NCBI RefSeq assembly: GCF_013364215.1
Contig: NZ_CP054923.1
Coordinates: 5,580,001 to 5,644,000, forward strand
From: Verrucosispora sp. NA02020
Lineage (GTDB): Bacteria > Actinomycetota > Actinomycetes > Mycobacteriales > Micromonosporaceae
DNA length: 64,000 nt
Reading direction: 5' to 3'
How positions within the stretch are numbered: the stretch's first letter is position 1; every line of letters starts with the position of its first letter. This document shows positions 43,329-53,888 of the stretch, piece by piece. Under the pieces are notes generated by a model. That model was not told the DNA's origin. It saw nothing but the letters and a program-made list of their open reading frames with translations, and did not search any database. The position numbers were made by a program, and so were the translations under genes.

Positions 43329-44358
43329 GAGGGAATCCCCGGACCAACTCCAGGGCGGTCAGCGCCAGCAGGGTCAGGTCCACCCGCAGCGATCGACAGT
43401 TGAGATAGAGCAGGTCGCAGCGCAGCTTCTCCTCGACCGTGGCGGCGTAGCCACCGGTGAGCTGGGCGAGCCCGGTGAGTCCGGGCCGGACCAGGTGGCG
43501 CAGGTCGTAGTACGGCAACTGCCGGAACTCGGCGATGAACTCGGGCCGCTCCGGACGGGGACCGACCAGGCTCATGTCCCCGCGTACGACGTTCCACAGT
43601 TGCGGCAGTTCGTCAAGGCGGGTACGCCGCAGCAGGCGGCCGACGCGGGTGATCCGGGGGTCGTCCGGCTGGGCGAGTACCGGCCCGGTCTCGCGTTCCG
43701 CCCCGGGTCGCATGGTGCGGAACTTGACCATGGAGAAGAGTCGCCCGCCCGCACCGACGCGTTGCTGGCGATAGAACGGTGGCCCGGTGAACGAGACGAC
43801 GACGGTGATGGCGAGGATCAGCGGGAGCACCAGGATCGCGCTGAGCGCGATGACGCCGAGGTCGAGGTAGCGCTTGACGCGTTCACCGGTGCGGCGGTGC
43901 GGTCCCGACCGGAGTCGGATCCAGGGCAGCCCGCCGAAGCGCCGCAGGCTGGGCGTGGGCAGCAGCCCGTAGACCGGCCGCGCCAGCACCAGGATCTCCA
44001 CGCCCAGTTGCTGGCAGGCGGCCACGATCGGCTCGTCGATGCTGTCCAGCGAGTTCTTGAGCAGCAGGAGTTTGGGCCGCAGTCGCCGGAGGACCGCGGT
44101 GAGCTGCTCGACGTCGGCGGGTACGGGCAGCCGCAGGACGACGTCGAACTCGTCGTTGAGGCGGTCCGGCCGCGCGGGTGTCTCCACCGGTTCGATCACC
44201 AGCGCGCGGACGCGACCGCGTGCCGGTGGTGCCGCATGTTGCCCTGAGCCGCGTCGATGACCGTTGAGCAGGAACTCACGGCCGTGTCGGCGTACCGGCT
44301 CCGGGGCCACCGTTCGCAGGTCCTCGTCGAACGGGACGGCGACCGACGGTTTCTCCAT
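43321..44358 (-). CDS. Undecaprenyl-phosphate sugar-1-phosphate transferase
   Basis: A 345-residue initiating glycosyltransferase. Residues about 45-135 are a soluble Rossmann-like domain (VVLRLPVPADVEQLTAVL). One membrane helix follows (VKRYLDLGVIALSAILVLPL), then the bacterial sugar-transferase domain: GGRLFSMVKFRTM, RRTRLDELPQLWNVVRGDMS and LVGPRPERPEF. It lacks the four N-terminal helices of the classical WbaP type. It should load the first sugar phosphate onto undecaprenyl phosphate. ATG 44358 follows GAGGAGG; first gene of the minus-strand operon. Confidence 0.93.
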   Translation of the reverse strand: MEKPSVAVPFDEDLRTVAPEPVRRHGREFLLNGHRRGSGQHAAPPARGRVRALVIEPVETPARPDRLNDEFDVVLRLPVPADVEQLTAVLRRLRPKLLLLKNSLDSIDEPIVAACQQLGVEILVLARPVYGLLPTPSLRRFGGLPWIRLRSGPHRRTGERVKRYLDLGVIALSAILVLPLILAITVVVSFTGPPFYRQQRVGAGGRLFSMVKFRTMRPGAERETGPVLAQPDDPRITRVGRLLRRTRLDELPQLWNVVRGDMSLVGPRPERPEFIAEFRQLPYYDLRHLVRPGLTGLAQLTGGYAATVEEKLRCDLLYLNCRSLRVDLTLLALTALELVRGFPRG

Positions 44359-44594
44359 GTGGCTTTCCTCCTCGCCACGCGGCGGAGCGCTCCCCCTGAA
44401 TGCCCTCGACAGCACTATGAACGATTCAGCAGCATAAACAGTTCATTTGCCGCAAAACAAAGCTTTTTCGTTTATCGTAATCGACATCCCTTTGCGGGTG
44501 ATATGTCAGAATGATCCCGCTGATAGTAGGGAATTGGCTGGTCACACCGCCGATGCCCACCAGAACTGACCACCCCGCCGCCAAGGAGTTCACG
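44359..44594. promoter_or_regulatory. AT-rich divergent promoter region of the surface cluster
   Basis: The stretch 44399-44520 is clearly richer in A/T than its surroundings. It contains TGAACGATTCA, TTTGCCGCAAA and an AAGCTT-centred dyad. It separates the minus-strand operon from the plus-strand epimerase, and is the kind of region bound by xenogeneic silencers such as Lsr2 (inference). Confidence 0.5.
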
Positions 44595-45650
44595 ATGGAA
44601 GTTCCGCTGAACGGAGCCGAGCCATCCGCGCAAGGCAGCTCGGTTCCCAATCGCGTGCTGGTGACCGGTGGAGCCGGATTCATCGGAAGTCACGTCGTCG
44701 CACGCCTGATGCTGATGGGGATCCACGTCAAAGTGCTCGACGACTTCTCGACCGGTCGGGTCGAGAACCTCGCCGACGCCGCGTACGGCGGGCTGTCACA
44801 GTCGGATGTCCTGCGGGGTGACATCCGCACCGCCGAGGCAGTCGACGTGATCCACGAATGGAGGCCCGAGGTCGTGGTGCACCTCGCCGGTCAGGGCAGC
44901 CTCCAGGCAGCCCGGGAGTCGCCGCTGTTCGACGCCGACGTGAACACCTTCGGGACGATCAACGTGCTGGACGCCTGCGCCCGGAGCGGAGTTCGGCTGT
45001 TCGTACACGCGGCGAGCAGCGCCATCTACGGCAACGTCTCCTCGGACGCCCTGCCCATCCGGGAGGACCGGCCGCTGGCGGCCACCAGCCCGTACGGCAT
45101 CAGCAAGGCCGTCGGGATCTGCTACCTGGACTGGTACCGGCGCGAACACGGCATGTCGTACACCGCCCTGGCCTTCGGCAACGTCTACGGACCGCGCCCG
45201 ACCGGAGGCGGCACCAGCGTGGTGGCGCTGATGACCGAGGCCCTGCTCAACGGCCAACCGCCCACCATCTACGGCGACGGCCAGCAGACCCGCGACTACG
45301 TGCACATCGTGGACGTGGCCGACGCGGTGGCCCGCGCCTGCCACTACCCGGGTGCGGGGCTGGTCAACATCGCCACCGGCCGGGAGACCACCGTCAACGA
45401 CCTCTTCGAGCTGGTCTGCTCGGTGGTCGGCGCGGACTGCGACCCGCACTACGCGCCGCATCCACACCCGCAGGAGGTGCGCCGGATGGCGCTGGACAGC
45501 AGCAAGGCCCTCGCCCAACTGGGCTGGCGTCCGACCATCGGGCTGACCGAGGGAGTCCAGCTGACCGTGCGGGAGGCACGGCGGCGGCGTACCGGCGCCC
45601 CGCGCAGCTACCAGCCTCGCCAGGGCCAGCCGGTGGGCGTCGGCCACTGA
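44595..45650 (+). CDS. NAD-dependent nucleotide-sugar epimerase/dehydratase
   Basis: A 351-residue extended SDR of the GalE type. VTGGAGFIGSHVVARLM binds NAD, HLAGQGSLQAAR follows the fourth strand, and SSAIYGN with YGISKAVG carries the Ser-Tyr-Lys triad. YVHIVDVADAVARA and GLVNIATG are in the sugar-binding half. It probably makes a UDP-sugar for the surface polymer; C4-epimerase versus other activities cannot be told. I chose ATG 44595, which has AAGGAG; an ATG at 44511 extends the frame into the promoter region. Confidence 0.9.
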   Translation: MEVPLNGAEPSAQGSSVPNRVLVTGGAGFIGSHVVARLMLMGIHVKVLDDFSTGRVENLADAAYGGLSQSDVLRGDIRTAEAVDVIHEWRPEVVVHLAGQGSLQAARESPLFDADVNTFGTINVLDACARSGVRLFVHAASSAIYGNVSSDALPIREDRPLAATSPYGISKAVGICYLDWYRREHGMSYTALAFGNVYGPRPTGGGTSVVALMTEALLNGQPPTIYGDGQQTRDYVHIVDVADAVARACHYPGAGLVNIATGRETTVNDLFELVCSVVGADCDPHYAPHPHPQEVRRMALDSSKALAQLGWRPTIGLTEGVQLTVREARRRRTGAPRSYQPRQGQPVGVGH

Positions 45651-45951
45651 CCTTCCGCACCGCCTCACCGATCTCCGTCACCTCGTAGCGCCCGGCGCCC
45701 GGCCGGGCCGGTCGGCCCGCGTCCGCGCGGCCCGACCGGCCGGCCGGTGGCCGGGCGCTACGCGCTGCCCCGGCCCAGCCGCCCGGCGCCGCCGACCCGG
45801 GCCGCTTCGCACACCCCGCCGATCGGGCCCGGAGCCCGTCCCGGTCCCGAGCTTTCGTCACGTTCTAGGAACATCCGCTACGTACGGTTCTGTCCGATAT
45901 GTTCGCTTTGGCCCGCTTGGGGGCAGCGTTCCAACGGAGAGGTGACGGCGG
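45651..45951. other. Intergenic region between epimerase and exosortase operon
   Basis: Contains the 77-bp hairpin (45685-45761) and, downstream, an AT-containing stretch about 45860-45910 (TTCTAGGAACATCCGCTACG, later GATATG) that could hold a promoter. GGAGAGG about 10 nt before ATG 45952 is the ribosome-binding site of the next gene. No other gene is apparent. Confidence 0.4.
45685..45761 (+). terminator. Very long GC-rich hairpin after the epimerase
   Basis: Arms of about 36 bp starting GTAGCGCCCGGC, nearly perfect, around a TCCG loop, 35 bp after the stop. It should be a strong terminator in either direction. Confidence 0.75.
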
Positions 45952-46095
45952 ATGTACCCGACGAAAGGTCCGGCGATCGGCGGAGGTCTCGCGACGACCG
46001 GAGTGGCGATTCAGTCCTGGCTGCTCGTGGGGATCGGGCTGGTCCTGCTCGGTGCCGCCCTGTGGCTCGCCACCTTCGTGAGCCGACCCAGATGA
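45952..46095 (+). CDS. 47-residue membrane peptide resembling a stand-alone sorting signal
   Basis: A 47-residue protein: about 10 polar residues, the motif GGGLATTGVAIQ, one hydrophobic helix (SWLLVGIGLVLLGAALWLAT) and a short basic end FVSRPR. This order (LxxTG-like, helix, Arg) is that of LPxTG or exosortase C-terminal sorting signals, but with almost no preceding protein. GGAGAGG lies upstream, and its TGA overlaps the ATG of the exosortase-like gene (ATGA). It is too short for routine gene calling. It may be a substrate, a cofactor, or simply a small membrane subunit. Confidence 0.65.
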   Translation: MYPTKGPAIGGGLATTGVAIQSWLLVGIGLVLLGAALWLATFVSRPR

Positions 46096-46646
46096 ACGAC
46101 CGGCCGACCACCCGGTCCACCGTGGCGAGCTGGCTGCAGGCGGCGCTCGGCGCCGTCTGCGGCGTCGCCCTGGGCGCCCTGCTGCTCAAGCGGTGGCACG
46201 ACGTGGCAGTGGTCGAGGCGTGGCTGAACGCGCGGCTCGTCGCCGCGATCGGGCTCGCCGACACCGACTCCATCGGCGCGGCCGTCATCTTCCCGCTGGA
46301 CCAGCGCTGGGTCGGTTTCCTGGTCTCCACCGGATGTTCGGTGGCGCTGTTGCTGATACCGCCGTTCGTGCTGGCCGCACTGCTGGTCGGCTTCCGGCGG
46401 GTGACCCTGACCCGGGGCCTGGTCGCGGTGGCACTCGCCGTCGGGCTGCTCGTGGTGGTCAACCAGATGCGCCTCGCCGCCGTCGTCGCCTCGATGCGGC
46501 TGTGGGGCTTCGAGGTCGGCTACCAGCGCAGCCATGTCCTGATCGGCTCGGCGATCAGCACCGTCGGGCTGATCGCCGTCGCCATCGTCTTCCTCTTCCT
46601 GGTGGGACGCGGCGGCCGGGTACGGAGGTCCGCCGGTGCCCGTTGA
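46092..46646 (+). CDS. Small exosortase/archaeosortase-like transpeptidase
   Basis: A 184-residue membrane protein with about five helices. The catalytic pattern of exosortases is visible in order: Cys in GFLVSTGCSVALLLI, Arg in VVNQMRLAAVVAS, His in GYQRSHVLIGS. These enzymes cleave and transfer C-terminally anchored surface proteins. The assignment rests on the Cys-Arg-His pattern, the topology and the neighbours: a GT2 and a secreted protein of the choice-of-anchor type. It is close to the small actinobacterial exosortases associated with anchor-P proteins. It overlaps the GT2 gene by 11 bp. Confidence 0.7.
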   Translation: MNDRPTTRSTVASWLQAALGAVCGVALGALLLKRWHDVAVVEAWLNARLVAAIGLADTDSIGAAVIFPLDQRWVGFLVSTGCSVALLLIPPFVLAALLVGFRRVTLTRGLVAVALAVGLLVVVNQMRLAAVVASMRLWGFEVGYQRSHVLIGSAISTVGLIAVAIVFLFLVGRGGRVRRSAGAR

Positions 46647-48252
46647 GATCCAGTCCCTGGCCGTCCTGAACACGGCGGCGTTCCTGCTCTGCGTCTACTT
46701 CTGCGCGTACGTGCTGAGCATCCTGGTGCTGCACCTGCGGACCCCGCGCTCCCAGGGCGGCGACCACACCGGCTTCGACTGGCACATCGTCATCCCGTGC
46801 CGCAACGAGGCCAGTGTCATCGCGGACACCCTGCACCGGCTGCTGCGTGACCTGCCGGACGTCACCGTCTGGTGTGTCGACGACGCCTCCGACGACGGCA
46901 CCGACGCCGTCCTGCAGTCCTTCTCCGGCGATCCCCGCGTCCGGGTCGTCTCCCGCCGGTTGCCCGACGCCGTCCTGGGTAAGGGCGCGGCGCTGAACGC
47001 CGCGTGGCAGACGATCGAACGCCACCTGCCGGCGGACGTCGACCCGGAACGGGTCATCCTCGGTGTCCTCGACGCCGACAGCTACCTGGACCCCCGGTGC
47101 CGTTCCGCGCTCGCCGGCCCGCGCTACTTCGGCTCCATTTCGGTCGCCGCCGTCCAGGTCGAGGTCCGCATGATCCAGTGCGCCCGCCCGACCGCCGGAA
47201 TGGGCCGCCTGGCCCGGCTGCTGGTCCGGTTGCAGGACATGGAGTTCCGGGCGCCGATCGCCGCGATGCAGTCGCTGCGCCGCTACACCGCGAGCGTGGC
47301 GATGGGCGGCAACGGCCAGTTCACCCGGGTGTCGCTGCTCAAGCAGCTCGCCGCCGAGCACGGCACACCCTGGCACGGGGCCCTGCTGGAGGACTTCGAA
47401 CTCGGCCTGCACATCCTGCTCCAGGGCAGCCGCACCGAGTACTGCGCGGAGAGCTGGGTCGCCCAGGAGGCGCTGACCAGGATCCGGCCCCTGATCCGTC
47501 AGCGGACCCGCTGGGCCCAGGGCTCGATGCAGTGCGGTCGTTATCTCGCCGCCGTGCTGCACTCCCGGCGGGTCAGCAACTCGGCCACCCTGGAGATCGC
47601 CCACTTCCTCGCGGCACCGTGGTTCCAGCTTCTCGGCACCCCGGTCTACCTCGGCTGCCTCGCCGTCCTCGGCTGGTACGTCTCCCGGACACCGGGCGGC
47701 CTGACGGGTTGGTGGACGGCGGGTGGTTGGGGCGTACTGCCGCTGATCGTGGTCTTCGGGGTCCTGCCCTTCGCGATCTGGGGCCTGGTCTACCGCAACC
47801 GCTCCGAACCACACCTCTCCGTCTCCGCCGCGATCGGCCTCGGGGTCAGTCACTGGCTCTACAGCTACGTGCAGTCGGTGGCCGTCTGGTTCGCCTTCGC
47901 CCGGATGCTCACCTCCCGCTCGGAGTGGCAGAAGACCGCCCGCGACGCCGACCAGACCCCGGCCCCCGACGACGTGGCCGCCCCACCGGCACCCGCCGCC
48001 ACCGGCACGGGCTCTGCCAGGACCGCCGGCCCTGTCACGGCCGCCGGCCCTGTCACGGCCGCCGGCCCTGTCACGGCCGCCGGCCCTGTCACGGGCTCCG
48101 GCACCGCCATCGGCACCGCCACCGTTCGGCGCCCGCACTACCGCCCGCGCGGCACGGTCTCCGTGCCGCAACCCCCGGTGCAGCCCACCCCGTTCGACCG
48201 CCCCGACGTCACCGTCAGAAGCAGAAAGAGAGATCTCACATGCACAAAGTAA
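46636..48252 (+). CDS. Processive GT2 glycosyltransferase
   Basis: A 538-residue membrane glycosyltransferase. One N-terminal helix (AVLNTAAFLLCVYFCAYVLS) is followed by the GT2 domain: HIVIPCRNEASVIADTL, CVDDASDDGT, LDADSY (DxD), LLEDFELGL and QRTRWAQGSMQ (QxxRW), the set found in cellulose- and hyaluronan-synthase-like enzymes. Three C-terminal helices follow. The last 100 residues are disordered and contain four exact AGPVTA repeats. It is coupled to the exosortase-like gene and its end overlaps the surface-protein start, suggesting that it glycosylates or builds a polymer linked to that protein (inference). Confidence 0.88.
   Translation: MPVEIQSLAVLNTAAFLLCVYFCAYVLSILVLHLRTPRSQGGDHTGFDWHIVIPCRNEASVIADTLHRLLRDLPDVTVWCVDDASDDGTDAVLQSFSGDPRVRVVSRRLPDAVLGKGAALNAAWQTIERHLPADVDPERVILGVLDADSYLDPRCRSALAGPRYFGSISVAAVQVEVRMIQCARPTAGMGRLARLLVRLQDMEFRAPIAAMQSLRRYTASVAMGGNGQFTRVSLLKQLAAEHGTPWHGALLEDFELGLHILLQGSRTEYCAESWVAQEALTRIRPLIRQRTRWAQGSMQCGRYLAAVLHSRRVSNSATLEIAHFLAAPWFQLLGTPVYLGCLAVLGWYVSRTPGGLTGWWTAGGWGVLPLIVVFGVLPFAIWGLVYRNRSEPHLSVSAAIGLGVSHWLYSYVQSVAVWFAFARMLTSRSEWQKTARDADQTPAPDDVAAPPAPAATGTGSARTAGPVTAAGPVTAAGPVTAAGPVTGSGTAIGTATVRRPHYRPRGTVSVPQPPVQPTPFDRPDVTVRSRKRDLTCTK
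48025..48093 (+). repeat. 18-bp minisatellite in the GT2 gene
   Basis: GCCGGCCCTGTCACG is repeated exactly four times with GCC spacers, period 18 bp, so copy number can change without shifting the frame. Confidence 0.85.
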
Positions 48253-49097
48253 GGTCCGGCGTCGCCCGGGCTGCGACGGCGATCGCCGGTGGTCTGGTGA
48301 TGGCCCTGGCCGTCGCGTCGCCAGCGATGGCCGACACCTCGCAGTCCAGCGCCTCCGCACTGCAGATCAGCCTCGTCGGAGGCGGTCTGGCGAGTTCCGG
48401 CACCGCGAGCGCCACCAACGACGGCACCACGGAGTCGATCTCGGGCAACACGAACCCGCCGCTGGCCGTGCTCGGCGGTCAGACCGTCATCACCGCCGGT
48501 GTGCTCGGGCAGTCCGTCCGCGCCTACAACGACGGCACCTCCGCCGCCTGTGCCGGCGTGCTCGGTGCCGGTGGCGCCATCACCATCGGGGCCGGCGGCT
48601 CGTGCATCGTGACCCCCGGCTCCGAGGTGACCCTCACGCTGGGCACCAACGGGCTCGCCACGATCAGCCTCGTGGCGGACGCCATCTACTCCGAGTGCAC
48701 CGCGACCAGCAGCCCGTCGGCGAGCGGCTCGGCGACCCTGGTCAACGCGCGCATCGTCTCGACCCTGCTGGGCATCCCGACGACGCTGCTCAGCCTGCCC
48801 GCCAACCCGGCGCCCAACACCGGGTTGAGCGTTCCGGGGCTGCTGAACCTGACCCTGAACGGCCAGACCAGCTCGACGACCGGGCAACTGACGGTCACCG
48901 CCCTGGACCTGTCCGCCCTGGGCGGCGCGCTCGCCTCGGTGGTCATCGGCACCTCCAGCTGCGGCGTCAACGCCGTGGCGCCGCCCATCCCGGTGATCCC
49001 GCTGGCCGGCGCTCCGGTCGCCCTCGGTCTCGGCGCGGTCGTCGCCGGCGCCGGTGGCTTCTTCCTGCGCCGTCACCGCGCCGCGCGCCGGAGCTGA
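48240..49097 (+). CDS. Secreted surface protein, choice-of-anchor P type
   Basis: A 285-residue exported protein. The signal peptide is residues 1-31 (RSGVARAATAIAGGLVMALA, cleavage after SPAMA). The mature part is a Ser/Thr/Gly-rich beta domain with two cysteine pairs (SAACAGVLG with GGSCIVTPG; IYSECTATSS with GTSSCGVNA). The C-terminus has PPIPVIPLAGAP, a Gly/Ala-rich helix and RRHRAARRS, that is, a sorting signal without LPxTG. The fold resembles the choice-of-anchor P family. It is the likely substrate of the exosortase-like protein encoded 1.6 kb upstream. The start overlaps the GT2 end by 13 bp; AGAAAGAGAG precedes the ATG. Confidence 0.8.
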   Translation: MHKVRSGVARAATAIAGGLVMALAVASPAMADTSQSSASALQISLVGGGLASSGTASATNDGTTESISGNTNPPLAVLGGQTVITAGVLGQSVRAYNDGTSAACAGVLGAGGAITIGAGGSCIVTPGSEVTLTLGTNGLATISLVADAIYSECTATSSPSASGSATLVNARIVSTLLGIPTTLLSLPANPAPNTGLSVPGLLNLTLNGQTSSTTGQLTVTALDLSALGGALASVVIGTSSCGVNAVAPPIPVIPLAGAPVALGLGAVVAGAGGFFLRRHRAARRS

Positions 49098-49100
49098 CCG

Positions 49101-50273
49101 ATGGGTCGTGACAGAGTGGGGCCCCGCCAGATCATGGTCCTGGCCGGCACCCGTCCCGAGGGTGTCAAGATCGCGCCAGTGGTGCGCCTGCTCTGTCACG
49201 ACCCACGCCTGACGGTGACGGTGGTCGACACCGGCCAGCAACCCGGCCGGGTGGACGAGGCGTTGGCGCCGTTCCGGCTCCACGCCACAGCCACCCTGAG
49301 CGTCGCCCGGGACACCGGCACGCTCGCCGAGCTCGCCGCCGGGTTGAGCACCGCCGTGGAGGGCCTGTTCGCCCTCCACCGGCCGGACGCGGTGGTGGTG
49401 CACGGGGACACCACCACCGCGCTGGTCGGCGGGCTGGTGGCCTTCTGGAACCGGATACCGGTGATCCATCTGGAAGCCGGCCTCCGCAGCCACGACCTCA
49501 CGCAGCCCTTCCCCGAGGAGGCCAACCGGGCCATGCTCGCCCGGATCGCCGCGCTGCACCTGGCCCCGACCACCACCGCACGGGACAACCTGCTGGCCGA
49601 AGGAGTACCCGCCGACCGCGTCGTGGTCACCGGCAACACCGTGGTGGACGCCGTGCACACCCTGCTCCGCGAGGGCCTGGCCCGCGTACCGTCCTGGGTG
49701 GACCCCGATCGTCGACTGATCGTGGCGACCGCGCACCGGCGGGAGAACTGGGGCACCGGGATCAGCCAGGTGCTGCGGGCGCTGACCCGGGTCACCGCGA
49801 CACACACCGACGTCGAGCTGGCCCTCATCACCCATCCGAACCCGCACCTGGCCGCACAGGTGCGGGCCGGCGTCGAGGGCGCGTCGAACGTCCGCCTCCT
49901 GCACCCGCTCCCCTACCCCGACATGATCGGCCTGCTCCGCGCCGCCCGGGTGGTCGTCACCGACTCCGGGGGCCTGCAGGAGGAGGCCGCCAGCCTCGGC
50001 GTACCCGTCGTGGTGACCCGGGCCGCGACCGAACGGCCGGAGATCGTCGCGCAGCACCTGGGCGACCTGGTCGGCACCGACCCCGACCGGATCGTCCGCG
50101 CGGTGCGCGACCGGCTCGACCACCCGACACCGGCCATGCAGAGCCGGGCCTTCGGCGACGGCCACGCCGCCCGGCGCTGCGGGCGGGCGATCACCGCCCT
50201 GCTGGGCCTGCCGGACGCCCCGTACCCGCGCCGTCGGCCCCCGGCCGTCGCGCCGCGTACCACCCGGGTCTGA
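49101..50273 (+). CDS. wecB: Non-hydrolysing UDP-N-acetylglucosamine 2-epimerase
   Basis: A 390-residue enzyme of the WecB/MnaA type that interconverts UDP-GlcNAc and UDP-ManNAc. Family motifs are VLAGTRPEGVKIAPVVRLL, VHGDTTTALVGGL, IHLEAGLRSHDL, TPEEANR-like FPEEANRAM, VATAHRRENW and VTDSGGLQEEAASLG. It follows the surface-protein gene by 3 bp and so belongs to the same operon. Its product would feed a ManNAc-containing glycan, fitting the GT2 and flippase genes. Confidence 0.93.
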   Translation: MGRDRVGPRQIMVLAGTRPEGVKIAPVVRLLCHDPRLTVTVVDTGQQPGRVDEALAPFRLHATATLSVARDTGTLAELAAGLSTAVEGLFALHRPDAVVVHGDTTTALVGGLVAFWNRIPVIHLEAGLRSHDLTQPFPEEANRAMLARIAALHLAPTTTARDNLLAEGVPADRVVVTGNTVVDAVHTLLREGLARVPSWVDPDRRLIVATAHRRENWGTGISQVLRALTRVTATHTDVELALITHPNPHLAAQVRAGVEGASNVRLLHPLPYPDMIGLLRAARVVVTDSGGLQEEAASLGVPVVVTRAATERPEIVAQHLGDLVGTDPDRIVRAVRDRLDHPTPAMQSRAFGDGHAARRCGRAITALLGLPDAPYPRRRPPAVAPRTTRV

Positions 50274-50508
50274 GTCGTACCCGTCGAACGACCGGCCCGC
50301 AGGCGTCGCCGTGACCGGCCCATTGACGGCGACCGGCCCGGCAGCGCCGTGACCGGCCCAGTAGCGCCGTGACCGGCTGAGCCCGGGCGAAGCCGGGCGG
50401 ATGGCCGACGTGACGCCGCACGTCGTCGTACCGTCAGGTGACGGCTCGCCGACCGCGCAGGTCAGGCCGCCGACCTGGCCGATGTCCGGACCACCGTGGG
50501 AGGACTCC

Positions 50509-53230
<2,722 letters not shown>

Positions 53231-53245
53231 CACCCACCAACACCA

Positions 53246-53281
53246 CTCGGGCCGGCTCCGCTACCACGGAGCCGGCCCGAG
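53246..53281 (+). terminator. Terminator after glnA
   Basis: Perfect 15-bp stem (CTCGGGCCGGCTCCG and its complement) with loop CTACCA, 16 bp after the glnA stop. No U-tract. Confidence 0.85.
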
Positions 53282-53300
53282 CGCGTCACGGGCAGGCGGG

Positions 53301-53425
53301 CCACCAACCCACGACGAAGGGCGGGCCACCAACCCACGGCGAAGGGCGGGCCACCAACCCACGGCGAAGGGTGGGCCACCAACCCACGGCGAAGGGTGGG
53401 CCACCAACCCACGGCGAAGGGTGGG
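53301..53425. repeat. 25-bp tandem repeat (VNTR), five copies
   Basis: CCACCAACCCACGGCGAAGG plus five more bases, repeated at 53301, 53326, 53351, 53376 and 53401 with only C/T or A/G changes. There are no spacers, so it is not a CRISPR array. The frames it opens are artefacts of the period. Confidence 0.9.
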
Positions 53426-53465
53426 GAGATTTGTTGTCGCTCCAGCGACAACAAATCTCCCCACC
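53420..53465 (+). repeat. 46-bp perfect palindrome, copy 1
   Basis: 22-bp arms beginning GGTGGGGAGATTTGTTGTCG, centre CC. It directly follows the VNTR; AT-rich for this genome. Confidence 0.9.
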
Positions 53466-53796
53466 TCCCCCAGCACGCCACAACGCTTCGCCGAGGCTCG
53501 GCAGCAGGCCGCGTTGGCACGACTCCCGGCGACAAGCTTGCACAGGGCCCACAGCCTCCACTCCCACACTCCGGTCCCAGCCCACGCCCCCGCACAGGGC
53601 CCACAACCTCCATCCCGCTCCCCGCCCCTCGCCCACTTACCTCCGCCCCATGCCCTCCGCGCATACCGCCCAGATCGGCAAGCGTGCCGGCTGTGCGGCG
53701 TGAGCCCACGCCGGGCCGCGCTGGCGCAGGCGCTGGCGGCAGGCGCGAGGGATCATGGCGGCGTCTCCAGCCGGGGCTGACGGTGTCGGTGCGGGT
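53466..53796. other. Gene-less spacer between the two palindromes
   Basis: No convincing coding region. It contains a direct repeat, GCACAGGGCCCACA, twice about 60 bp apart. Third-position bias is weak in all frames. No transposase or known RNA motif is visible. Confidence 0.45.
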
Positions 53797-53844
53797 AGGT
53801 GGGGAGATTTGTTGTCGCTGGAGCGACAACAAATCTCCCCACCT
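53797..53844 (-). repeat. 46-bp perfect palindrome, copy 2 (inverted)
   Basis: Same arms as copy 1 with centre GG, so it is the reverse complement of copy 1, plus one extra matching pair (A/T) at the ends. It lies 44 bp from the stop of the convergent mannosyltransferase gene. Confidence 0.9.
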
Positions 53845-53888
53845 CCGGCCGGCGGTCGGCGTGCGACCCGGCTTCGCGGCAACTGGGC

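Noticed and set aside
53301..53425. Possible CRISPR array
   Set aside because: The 25-bp repeats are head-to-tail without spacers, and no cas gene is near.
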